The notes below the pieces were generated by a model. That model worked only from the letters and a program-made list of their open reading frames with translations, did not search any database and was not told where the DNA came from. A DNA stretch of 64,000 nt from Amycolatopsis aidingensis (lineage in GTDB: Bacteria; Actinomycetota; Actinomycetes; Mycobacteriales; Pseudonocardiaceae), in the NCBI RefSeq assembly GCF_018885265.1, contig NZ_CP076538.1, forward strand, positions 1,648,001 to 1,712,000. Direction: 5' to 3'. Made by a program: the position numbers and the translations under genes. Positions 49,653 to 57,213 of this stretch are shown piece by piece. Numbering within the stretch: the first letter of the stretch is position 1; every line of letters begins with the position of its first letter.

Positions 49653-50753
49653 TCAGGGGGTGAGGGTGGTGGCCCAGTCCACCACCTCGGCGTGGAAGTG
49701 GTCGGCGTTGGGCGCGTAGTTGAAGGCATGCCCGTAGTTGCCCGGTAGTACGTAGGTCCGCAACCGCGCGGCCGCGGAGAAGTACGGTGCCTCGGCCTGA
49801 TAAACCGTCTCCGCCGAGGTGCAGTCGATGGCCAGCGGGGAACACAGCAGCGGGTCGTGCCCGCCCAGCGCGAGCAGCACCGGGACGTCCACCAGCAGCG
49901 AGTACGGCGACACGTAGGCCACGCCGATCCCGTCGGCGGCCTCGGTCACGGAGAAGACGTCCTTGGTCGCCTCGTCCAGCGCGATCGCCTCCGGCTCGGC
50001 CTGCGCGGGCTGGTGGAAGGACTTGTCCCTGGTGCCCGGCTGGGTGGTCAGGTACACCGGGTCCAGAACCTTGCCGGTGAACTTCGGATCGAGCATCGCA
50101 GGGTAGAAGTTGGCGAAGGCGGCGGCGACGTTCACCGGGTCGATGCGGTGCGCCAGCCCGGTGAGCAGCACCCCGTCCACATCGTGGAAGGTGGCCGCCT
50201 CGATCAGGCTGATCGCCGCGCCGAGCGAGTGCCCGCCGATGATCACCTTTTCGAAGCGCGGCCCGAAGGCACCGGAACGCAGCCGCTGCACCACCCGGTG
50301 CATCAGCTCGGCCTGCTGGATCGCGGTGAGGGTGACGCCGAGCGGGATGCTGCTGCGCCCGGTGCCGAGCCGGTCGACCGTGAGCGTGGCATATCCGGCC
50401 TCGTTCATCGCCGCGCGGAAGGAGTGCACCCCGGAGGCCGCAGGCGGGTCCCAGTACGTGCTGTTGAACGTGCCGCCTGGGATGAGCAACTGCACCGTTT
50501 CGGCCGGTTCCGCGGGTACGCACAGCTTGCCGTACATGGTCGCGGGCAGCAGCGCCACGGTCAGCTCGATGTTCAGCTCGGTGCAGGTGGGTTCGCTCGC
50601 CGCGGCCGGTGGCTGCACGGGTGTCAGCGCGGTGCCAGCCCCGAGCGTGACCAGCCCGACGGCCAGGGCGCGCCGCCACCAGGCCTTCCCGTGGCCGGGA
50701 CGTCGATTACCGGGGTGTCGCAAGGATATTCCTTTCTCTTTTCGGTTTTCCAC
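49653..50753 (-). CDS. Secreted alpha/beta hydrolase
   Basis: A 366-residue protein with a GTG start 6 bases after AAAGGG; a TTG at 50723 with AAAGGA is an alternative. A basic leader and signal peptide (RALAVGLVTLGAGTALTPV, ending near AAASEP) is followed by Cys-containing N-terminal strands. Motifs: LLIPGGTFNSTYW (oxyanion region), IIGGHSLGAAISLIEA (Ser nucleophile), ALGGHDPLLC (acid) and NYGHAFNYAPNADHFHAEV (His). It is an exported lipase/esterase-like enzyme of unknown substrate. It ends next to the GGDEF gene, tail to tail. Confidence 0.82.
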   Translation of the reverse strand: MENRKEKGISLRHPGNRRPGHGKAWWRRALAVGLVTLGAGTALTPVQPPAAASEPTCTELNIELTVALLPATMYGKLCVPAEPAETVQLLIPGGTFNSTYWDPPAASGVHSFRAAMNEAGYATLTVDRLGTGRSSIPLGVTLTAIQQAELMHRVVQRLRSGAFGPRFEKVIIGGHSLGAAISLIEAATFHDVDGVLLTGLAHRIDPVNVAAAFANFYPAMLDPKFTGKVLDPVYLTTQPGTRDKSFHQPAQAEPEAIALDEATKDVFSVTEAADGIGVAYVSPYSLLVDVPVLLALGGHDPLLCSPLAIDCTSAETVYQAEAPYFSAAARLRTYVLPGNYGHAFNYAPNADHFHAEVVDWATTLTP

Positions 50754-50779
50754 CTGGATCCCTTTAAATCCTTTGTGGA

Positions 50780-52126
50780 CTAATGACGGGGGATCGGGGT
50801 CATCGGGAGCCGGTCGGGGTAGGCCATCCCGAGCACCTTGGTGCGGACCCGCTTGCCCAGCACCGGAACCAGCCGCCAGCGCGCGCCGACCGTGGCCGCG
50901 ACCACCGCCAGTTCCGCGTGTGCGAACAGCCGTCCCGGGCAGCGGTGCAGCCCTTCACCGAAGGGCAGGTATGCCTCCCTCGGCAGGCTCGCGGCCCGCT
51001 CCGGTGTCCAGCGGTCCGGGTCGAACCGGTCCGGATCGGCGAAGTTGCGCGGATCGTGGTGCAGCGCATGCGGGCTGAGCGCGACCTCGGTACCCTGCGG
51101 TAGCCGCAGGCCGCCGAGCTCGACCTCCCGCGTGGTCCGCCGCATGATCAGCCAGGGTGCGCGCACCCGCAGCACCTCGTTGATCACCTGCCCGGTGTAG
51201 GTCAGCCTGCGCAGGTCCGCATAGCCCGGCACGCGACCGCCCAGCACCGCGTCGACCTCGGCATGGAACCGCCGTTCCACCTCGCGGTGCCTGCCGAGCT
51301 CGTGGAAGAGCCAGGCGAGCACGATCGCGCTGGTCTCGGTGCCCGCGGTGAGCAGCGTGACCACCTCGTCCTGCACCTGCTGATCGCTCATCCCCTCGCC
51401 GGTCTCCTCGTCCCGTGCCAGCAGCAGCATGGACAGCAGGTCCCCGCGGTCCGTGCCATCGGCCCTCGCCTCCCGCACCATCGCCTGGACGACCCCGCGC
51501 ACCCTGGCGATGGCCCGGTCGAACCGGCGGTTGCCGGGAATCGGTAGCCGCTCGACCAGCCTTGGCGAGAAGGCCCGCACGATCCCCTCCTTGAGCAGCA
51601 CCGGGACCGAGCGCTGGATCTCGGTGACCGCGCGCCTGCCGAGTTCGGCCGAGAACAGCGTGCGGCCGATCACGGCGAGCGCGAGGTCCTGCATGCAGCG
51701 GTCCACCGCAACCACCCGGCCCGGTTCCCAGGATCCGGTCATCGCCTCGGCCAGCTCGGCCATGATCGTCGTGTACCGGGCGATCCGGCCGCGGTGCAGT
51801 GCGGGCTGGACCAGCCTGCGTTGCCGGCGGTAGAAATCACCCGAGGACAGCGCGAGTCCGTTGCCGAAATACGGTCGGAACTTTTCGAAGAAGATTCCTT
51901 TCTCGAACTTCTCCGCCTTGGCGGCGAGTACCGTGCCGGCCAGCCGGGGCTCGGTGACCATGTAGGCGGGCAGCGTGCCGAGGTGGATGGTGACCACATC
52001 GCCGTACTCGCGCAGGCCGCGGACGAATCGCAACGGCCGGTGCAGCAGCGAGATCGTGTGGCCGAGCAGGGGGAGCCCGCCGGGTGCCACCGGGGCGGCG
52101 GGAACCGGTCCAGGGTGGGTTCTCAC
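50780..52126 (-). CDS. Cytochrome P450
   Basis: A 448-residue P450. The GTG at 52126 with AAGGTG four bases upstream is chosen; the open frame continues about 220 residues further but without P450 character. Motifs: I-helix LLTAGTETSAIVLAW, ExxR in INEVLRVRAP, meander FDPDRW, heme loop FGEGLHRCPGR with the Cys ligand. The N-terminus (PGGLPLLGHTISLLHRPLRF) is soluble in type. It hydroxylates an unknown, probably lipophilic substrate. It is divergent from the DUF574 methyltransferase pair, with a shared 178-base control region. Confidence 0.9.
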   Translation of the reverse strand: MRTHPGPVPAAPVAPGGLPLLGHTISLLHRPLRFVRGLREYGDVVTIHLGTLPAYMVTEPRLAGTVLAAKAEKFEKGIFFEKFRPYFGNGLALSSGDFYRRQRRLVQPALHRGRIARYTTIMAELAEAMTGSWEPGRVVAVDRCMQDLALAVIGRTLFSAELGRRAVTEIQRSVPVLLKEGIVRAFSPRLVERLPIPGNRRFDRAIARVRGVVQAMVREARADGTDRGDLLSMLLLARDEETGEGMSDQQVQDEVVTLLTAGTETSAIVLAWLFHELGRHREVERRFHAEVDAVLGGRVPGYADLRRLTYTGQVINEVLRVRAPWLIMRRTTREVELGGLRLPQGTEVALSPHALHHDPRNFADPDRFDPDRWTPERAASLPREAYLPFGEGLHRCPGRLFAHAELAVVAATVGARWRLVPVLGKRVRTKVLGMAYPDRLPMTPIPRH

Positions 52127-52304
52127 GGGACACCTTGTCTTCGAGGCCTTCGAGTGATCGAATCGAGGATTTTCTACGGTGAGTGCGAAGCACTGCATAC
52201 AAGACACCCGTTGCGGCCGTAAAAACATCGCACAATCGGGTGACGGTAGCTGATCTTTGTGGTCGGTAGGCTTCCGGCCGGACCAAATATGGTGAGGTGT
52301 CGAA

Positions 52305-53120
52305 GTGACCGAGAATCCGACATGGACTCCTGCCGGGATCGATATCACCGTACCCAGCGTCGCCAGGGTGTATGACTTCCTGCTGGGAGGCGCGCACAAT
52401 TTCGAGTCGGACCGCGCGCTGGCAGGCAAGATCGAACAGAGTATGCCCGGGGTTCGGGACGTGGTGCGGCTGAACCGTTCCTTCCTGCGCAGAGCCGTAC
52501 TTTTCATGATCGAGTCCGGGGTTCGACAGTTTCTCGACATCGGCTCTGGTATCCCGACAGTCGGTAACGTGCACGAGATCGCCCAGCAGGCCGACCCGGA
52601 GTGCCGGGTGGTGTACGTGGACAAGGAACCGGTCGCGGTGCGGCACAGCACGGCCCTGCTGGCCGGCGACGACCGGGCCGTCGCGATCCAGGCGGATGTG
52701 TGTTCGCCGCGGGAGGTGCTCGGCGATCCGGCCGTGCTGTCCATGCTGGACTTCGACCGGCCGGTCGGTCTGCTCAACCTGTTGCTGTGGCACTTCATTC
52801 CGGACGAGGCCGACCCGCAGGGCCTGCTGGCCGCTTACCGGAACGCGCTCGCGCCGGGCAGCTTTCTCGCCATCACCCACACCACCTATGACAGCGAGCC
52901 GGACGAGCTTCAGGAGGCGGTGCACGAGGTTCGCCAGCGCAGCAGGCAACAGGCCTTCCCGCGCAGCTACCGGGAGATCACCGCGCTTTTCGACGGCTAC
53001 CAGCTGGTCGAACCGGGAGTGGTCGGATGCGCGGCCTGGCGGCCCGGCGGTCCTGGTGACATCTCCGAGGACCCTGCCGCCAACGTCCGGCTATACGCCG
53101 GCGTCGGCCGCAAGCCGTAG
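52305..53120 (+). CDS. SAM-dependent methyltransferase, DUF574/Methyltransf_19 type (first of pair)
   Basis: A 271-residue protein with a GTG start 7 bases after GAGGTG. It has the family opening PSVARVYDFLLGGAHNFESDR, a SAM loop FLDIGSGIPTVGNVHEIA, the strand-end acid in RVVYVDKEP, and LNLLLWHFIPDEADPQ. The family is abundant in actinomycetes with largely unknown substrates. The downstream gene is a diverged paralog 2 bases away. Confidence 0.87.
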   Translation: MTENPTWTPAGIDITVPSVARVYDFLLGGAHNFESDRALAGKIEQSMPGVRDVVRLNRSFLRRAVLFMIESGVRQFLDIGSGIPTVGNVHEIAQQADPECRVVYVDKEPVAVRHSTALLAGDDRAVAIQADVCSPREVLGDPAVLSMLDFDRPVGLLNLLLWHFIPDEADPQGLLAAYRNALAPGSFLAITHTTYDSEPDELQEAVHEVRQRSRQQAFPRSYREITALFDGYQLVEPGVVGCAAWRPGGPGDISEDPAANVRLYAGVGRKP

Positions 53121-53122
53121 CG

Positions 53123-53923
53123 ATGGTGGAACTCGCTGGTGGCGCGGACCCGGGACTCGCCAGGGCGGGGCGGATCCGGGACTTCCTGCTCGGGGACGGG
53201 CACAACCTCGCGGCCGACCGCAGGCTTGCCGCGGAGCTGGAGGCCGCGGTACCGGACATCCGGCAGGTGATCCGGCTGAACCGGATATTCCTGCACCGCG
53301 CGGTGTGTTTCCTGCTCGCCGCCGGAATCCGGCAGTTTCTCGATCTCGGATCGAGCGTGCTGGCCGCTGGCAACGTCCGGCAGATCGTGCGGCAGTCCGG
53401 CCCCGGTTGCCGGACAGTGCACGTGGACGCCGATCCGATCACGGTACGGCAGGGCAGGTCGCTGCTGGGCGAACTGGCGGACACGGCGGTGCTGCTGGCC
53501 GATCCGGCGGACGCGCGCGAGGTGTTCGATCATCCGGACACGCTCGGCCTACTGGATCTGGAGCAGCCGGTCGGAGTGATCATGGTCGACCTGTTGCACT
53601 TCCTTCCGGACGCGGCGGATCCGGCCGCGATCGTGGCCGGGTACCGGCGGCGGCTGGTGCCCGGCAGCCAGGTGGTGCTGTCGCACTTCACCGGCGACCA
53701 CTGGCCCGCGCGGCTGACCCGCGCCACGGTCGAGGTGATGTCCGCCAGCGGGGACCCGATCCACCCCCGTACTCACGAACAGGTGACCGCGATGTTCGCC
53801 GGGTTCGAACTGCTCGAACCCGGTGTGGTCGGGGTCGGGGAGTGGCACCCGGATCGGCGCCTTGACCCGGCCGAGGAGCGGGCGGCCGCCGCCCTGCACG
53901 TCGGTGTGGCGCGGGTACCATGA
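53123..53923 (+). CDS. DUF574-type methyltransferase-like protein (second of pair)
   Basis: A 266-residue paralog of the upstream gene: RIRDFLLGDGHNLAADRR, LNRIFLHRAVCFLL and the same C-terminal ending (FELLEPGVVGVGEW). The SAM loop is altered, GSSVLAAGN in place of GSGIPTVGN, and the N-terminal segment is shorter, so SAM binding may be weakened. It may form a heterodimer with the intact partner. Co-transcription with the first gene is almost certain (2-base gap). Confidence 0.82.
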   Translation: MVELAGGADPGLARAGRIRDFLLGDGHNLAADRRLAAELEAAVPDIRQVIRLNRIFLHRAVCFLLAAGIRQFLDLGSSVLAAGNVRQIVRQSGPGCRTVHVDADPITVRQGRSLLGELADTAVLLADPADAREVFDHPDTLGLLDLEQPVGVIMVDLLHFLPDAADPAAIVAGYRRRLVPGSQVVLSHFTGDHWPARLTRATVEVMSASGDPIHPRTHEQVTAMFAGFELLEPGVVGVGEWHPDRRLDPAEERAAAALHVGVARVP

Positions 53924-53982
53924 CTCCGCCGACTACCTCGTGCGAATCGCGAATGACTGTCCGTTCTGCGAATGGTCCGAAC

Positions 53983-54038
53983 GAGGGTAGCGGCTTCGGG
54001 GAGATCGCGGCGAGGGGTAGGCTCCTGTTCTCGTGTGC
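53983..54038 (+). promoter_or_regulatory. Conserved leader element of the second GGDEF/EAL-like gene
   Basis: GAGGGTAG and GGGGTAGGCT with TAG triplets 30 bases apart, then 9 bases, then GTGTGC: the same arrangement as at 47377-47432. A related GGTAGGCTTCC also stands at 52265-52275 before the methyltransferase pair. Confidence 0.5.
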
Positions 54039-54118
54039 ACCGGAATCGAGGGCACCGTGAAAATGATTTTGGCCCGCCGTCAACACGAGTGGATCCGATT
54101 CGGGAAGGTGACCTGACG

Positions 54119-56257
54119 ATGTCGCTCCCGGACGACGGCCCGCATCCACTCGCCAGTCACTCGACCGTCCGAGAACAGGCTCGCTGGCGACTGAAACTCG
54201 CCAGAAAATGGGCCTACCGGTTGAGCATGACGGTGTATCTCCCGATGCCGCATGAGCAGCTGGAAGAGGAACTGCTGCGGCTGGTCGACATGTTGTGCAC
54301 GGCCGTCTCCGCGGAACCGTTCGGCACCGAAGCCGCGGCGGAGGCCGGTGCGCGCCTGGTCGAGTTGCACGCCACCGGCCGGACGAGCCTGCAGTGCACG
54401 ATGGAGATCCTCGGCAGAGGCCTGCTCGCCCGGCAGCTGCCAAGGGACGGGGAGCGGACCGAACGGGTACTCGCGCTGCTGTCCGCACTCGCCTCCGGCT
54501 ACAGCGAGCGACTGCGGATGTCGGTGTTCGACCAGCAGGAGAGCGTGAACGGCGCGCTGATCGACACCCTGCAGGAGGCGAGCCGGAACCTGCGGGCGAG
54601 TGAGGCGCAGTTCGACGAGCTGTTCGCGCGGTCGGCCAGTGGCGTGGTGATCACCGATCTGGACGGGAACCTGGTGCGGACGAACAGTTCCTTCCAGAAG
54701 ATCCTGGACCGTGGCACCGAGGACCTGGCGGGGCTGAACGTGTTCGACCTGGTCGCACCGGGCGAATCCGCCTCGCTCCGGGATGCCTGGCAGGACCTGC
54801 TGCGCGGCGGGCCACAGCTCCCGCAGGTGCAGCAGTGGCGCCGGTTCACCCGCGGCGACGGCGAGACGGTACTGACCAACCTTTCGCTGGCGTTACTGCG
54901 CGACGGCGCCGACCGGCCGGAGCGGTACGTGGTGATCATCGAGGACGACACCGAGATCACCCTGCTGCAACGCAGGCTCAGCCACCAGTCCCTGCACGAC
55001 ATGCTCACCGGCCTGCCGAACCGCCAGTACTTCACCAGCAGGCTGGAACAGGTGCTCCGGCAGGCCGACCCCTCGGCCGGCATCACCCTGTACCACCTGG
55101 ACCTGGACGGGTTCTCGCTGATCGCCGACGGCCTCGGCAGGGCGGCTGGTGACCGGCTGCTGTGTGTCGTGGCCGACCGGCTGGAGCAGGTCGTACGGGC
55201 GGAGCGGGCGATGGTGGCCAGGTTCGGCGGCGACGAGTTCGCGATCATGATCGAGAACGGCCCTGCGAGCTCGGATGTGCTCGGCATCGTGCAGGCGATC
55301 AACGACACCCTGGCCGAGCCGGTCCAGCTCGCCGATCGCGGGGTCGCCATACCGGCGAGTATCGGCGTGGTGCATCGCCCGCCGCCGGACCTCCCGCCGG
55401 ACGAACTGCTGCGCGCGGCCGACCTCACCCTGCGCAGGGCGCGGCGCAAGGGCCGCGGGCAGTGGGAGCTGTACGACGCGAGCGAGGACGCGCGGGATCG
55501 CACCCGGTTCGGCCTGGCGGCGCAGATGGCGGGCGCCTGGGACAACGACGAGATCAGCGTCGGCTACCGGCCGGTGTTCGGCCTGGCCGAGGGCAGGACC
55601 GTCGGGGTGGAGGCGGTGCTGCGCTGGGACCTCGACGGCATGGGCGTACTGGACCACGACCGGTGCGTCGCACTGGCCGAGGAGACCGGGTTGACCGTGC
55701 CGCTGGGCGCCTGGCTGCTGCGCACGGCCTGTGCCCAGGTCGCAGGGTACGGTCAGCTCCCGCTGAGCGTGGTGCTGACGCCGAACCAGGCAGGCGATCC
55801 GGACCTGGTCAGCAAGGTACTGCGGGCGCTGGAGCAGGCCGACATGCTCGCGCACCGGCTGCGGCTGGTGTTCCCGCTGCCGGAACTGGTGGCCGGGCGC
55901 GGCGAGGTACTTGACAACGTGCGGGTGCTCACCGAACTCGGGGTGTGCGTGGTGCTCGGCGACTTCGCTGGCGGGCTGGCCGATCTCGCCGGGCTCGAGG
56001 ACGTGCCGGTGTGCGCGGTCCGGTTCTCCCGGCGGCTGGTACGTCAGCTGACCCGCCCGGCGGGCCGCTTCGCCATCCGTGCGGAGCTCGCCGGGCTGGT
56101 GCGGCTGATGCACTCGGCCGAGGTGCTCGTGGTGGCGGACGGCATCGAGACCGAGGAACAGGCGCGGTGGTGGCGGGAGATCGGCGCGGACCGGGCGCTC
56201 GGCGGGTACTTCTCCCCTGGCGAGCCTGCGCAGGACGTCGGCTCCCTCCTGCGCTAG
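54119..56257 (+). CDS. PAS-GGDEF-EAL-like signalling protein, paralog of 47519
   Basis: A 712-residue protein with AAGGTG 9 bases before the ATG. The domain order equals that of the paralog: helical N-terminus, PAS (FARSASGVVITDLDGNLVRT), GGDEF with the full motif FGGDEFAIMI and DLDGFS, and an EAL-like domain. Here the EAL part is more eroded: EAV, SVVLTPNQ (Asn replaced by Val), LGDFAGG and ADGIET. A cyclase activity is plausible; phosphodiesterase activity is not expected. The duplicates flank the hydrolase, P450 and methyltransferase genes. Confidence 0.86.
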   Translation: MSLPDDGPHPLASHSTVREQARWRLKLARKWAYRLSMTVYLPMPHEQLEEELLRLVDMLCTAVSAEPFGTEAAAEAGARLVELHATGRTSLQCTMEILGRGLLARQLPRDGERTERVLALLSALASGYSERLRMSVFDQQESVNGALIDTLQEASRNLRASEAQFDELFARSASGVVITDLDGNLVRTNSSFQKILDRGTEDLAGLNVFDLVAPGESASLRDAWQDLLRGGPQLPQVQQWRRFTRGDGETVLTNLSLALLRDGADRPERYVVIIEDDTEITLLQRRLSHQSLHDMLTGLPNRQYFTSRLEQVLRQADPSAGITLYHLDLDGFSLIADGLGRAAGDRLLCVVADRLEQVVRAERAMVARFGGDEFAIMIENGPASSDVLGIVQAINDTLAEPVQLADRGVAIPASIGVVHRPPPDLPPDELLRAADLTLRRARRKGRGQWELYDASEDARDRTRFGLAAQMAGAWDNDEISVGYRPVFGLAEGRTVGVEAVLRWDLDGMGVLDHDRCVALAEETGLTVPLGAWLLRTACAQVAGYGQLPLSVVLTPNQAGDPDLVSKVLRALEQADMLAHRLRLVFPLPELVAGRGEVLDNVRVLTELGVCVVLGDFAGGLADLAGLEDVPVCAVRFSRRLVRQLTRPAGRFAIRAELAGLVRLMHSAEVLVVADGIETEEQARWWREIGADRALGGYFSPGEPAQDVGSLLR

Positions 56258-56283
56258 CCGGCCGCTGCTGCCAGTATTGCGGC

Positions 56284-57114
56284 ATGAACCCGTTGACCAC
56301 GGTCTCCGAACTGCGGAACGCGCTGGACGCGCAGCACCCTCCGACGCTCATCGACGTCCGCTGGAGCCTTGGCGGACCGCCGGGTATCGAGGCATACCGT
56401 GCCGGCCACCTGCCAGGGGCGGTGTTCGCCGACCTGGACACCGATCTCGCGGGCCCACCCGGCGCGGGCGGAAGGCACCCGTTGCCGGATATGGCCGACT
56501 TCGAGGCGGCCATGCGCAGGCTCGGGGTATGCGCGGGTCATCCGGTGGTCTGCTACGACCAGCGCGACTCCGTGGTCGCGGCGCGGTTGTGGTGGATGCT
56601 GCGGTACTGCGGGCACTCCGAGGTGCGGGTGCTGGACGGTGGCTACGAGGCCTGGATGCGGGCCGGGCTGCCGGTGCGGACCGGGATGCAGGAGGCTGCC
56701 CGGCCCGGTGACTTCCGGGCCGAGCCCGGCGCGCTGCCGGTGGTCAGCGCGGAGGAGGCCGCGGCCATCGCGCGTGGCGGGTTCCTGCTGGACGCGCGGG
56801 CGGGGGAACGTTACCGCGGCGAGGTGGAGCCGGTCGATCCGGTTGCGGGTCACATCCCCGGTGCGGTGTCCGCGCCCAGTATCGACAACGTTGACACCGA
56901 AGGATACTTTCGTTCCCCCGCGCGACTGCGGGAGCGGTTCACCGCGCTCGGCATCGATCAAGACGCCGAGGTCGCCGCCTACTGCGGTTCCGGCGTCACC
57001 GCAGCGCATGAGGTGCTTGCGCTGCATATGGCCGGGTTCCGGGCCGGGTTGTACGTCGGTTCGTGGAGCGACTGGGTGCGCGATCCCGCGCGGGAGGTGG
57101 CCGTGGGTGGCTGA
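56284..57114 (+). CDS. Sulfurtransferase, tandem rhodanese domains
   Basis: A 276-residue protein, the usual size for SseA-type thiosulfate or 3-mercaptopyruvate sulfurtransferases. The N-terminal rhodanese domain (LIDVRWSLGG, YRAGHLPGAVF) has Asp in place of the active Cys (CYDQRDS). The C-terminal domain has the persulfide Cys in AAYCGSGVTAAH and ends LYVGSWSDWVRD. CGSGVT is the loop of thiosulfate:cyanide/mercaptopyruvate enzymes. It starts 26 bases after the GGDEF gene stop and probably shares its transcript. Confidence 0.87.
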   Translation: MNPLTTVSELRNALDAQHPPTLIDVRWSLGGPPGIEAYRAGHLPGAVFADLDTDLAGPPGAGGRHPLPDMADFEAAMRRLGVCAGHPVVCYDQRDSVVAARLWWMLRYCGHSEVRVLDGGYEAWMRAGLPVRTGMQEAARPGDFRAEPGALPVVSAEEAAAIARGGFLLDARAGERYRGEVEPVDPVAGHIPGAVSAPSIDNVDTEGYFRSPARLRERFTALGIDQDAEVAAYCGSGVTAAHEVLALHMAGFRAGLYVGSWSDWVRDPAREVAVGG

Positions 57115-57117
57115 GTT

Positions 57118-57133
57118 GCTGGTCTAGACCGGT
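57118..57133 (+). promoter_or_regulatory. DasR-type operator, site 1
   Basis: GCTGGTCTAGACCGGT, close to the published DasR responsive element (ACTGGTCTAGACCAGT), four bases after the sulfurtransferase stop and about 80 bases before the chitinase start. Confidence 0.75.
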
Positions 57134-57157
57134 TGGGCCGACGCGGGGTACATTCAT

Positions 57158-57175
57158 CTGTGGTCTAGACCACAG
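57158..57175 (+). promoter_or_regulatory. DasR-type operator, site 2 (perfect palindrome)
   Basis: CTGTGGTCTAGACCACAG, an 18-base perfect palindrome with the TGGTCTAGACCA core of DasR elements. It lies 38 bases before the chitinase start codon. DasR is the N-acetylglucosamine-responsive repressor of chitin genes in Streptomyces; the regulator itself is not in this window. Confidence 0.82.
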
Positions 57176-57213
57176 GACATGTTCGCCTTCCACCCTGCGT
57201 TAGGGGAACAGCA

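Noticed and set aside
52127..52798. N-terminal extension of the P450 by about 220 residues.
   Set aside because: The added part has no P450 features and runs antisense through the methyltransferase gene; GTG at 52126 has a ribosome site and a normal P450 start.
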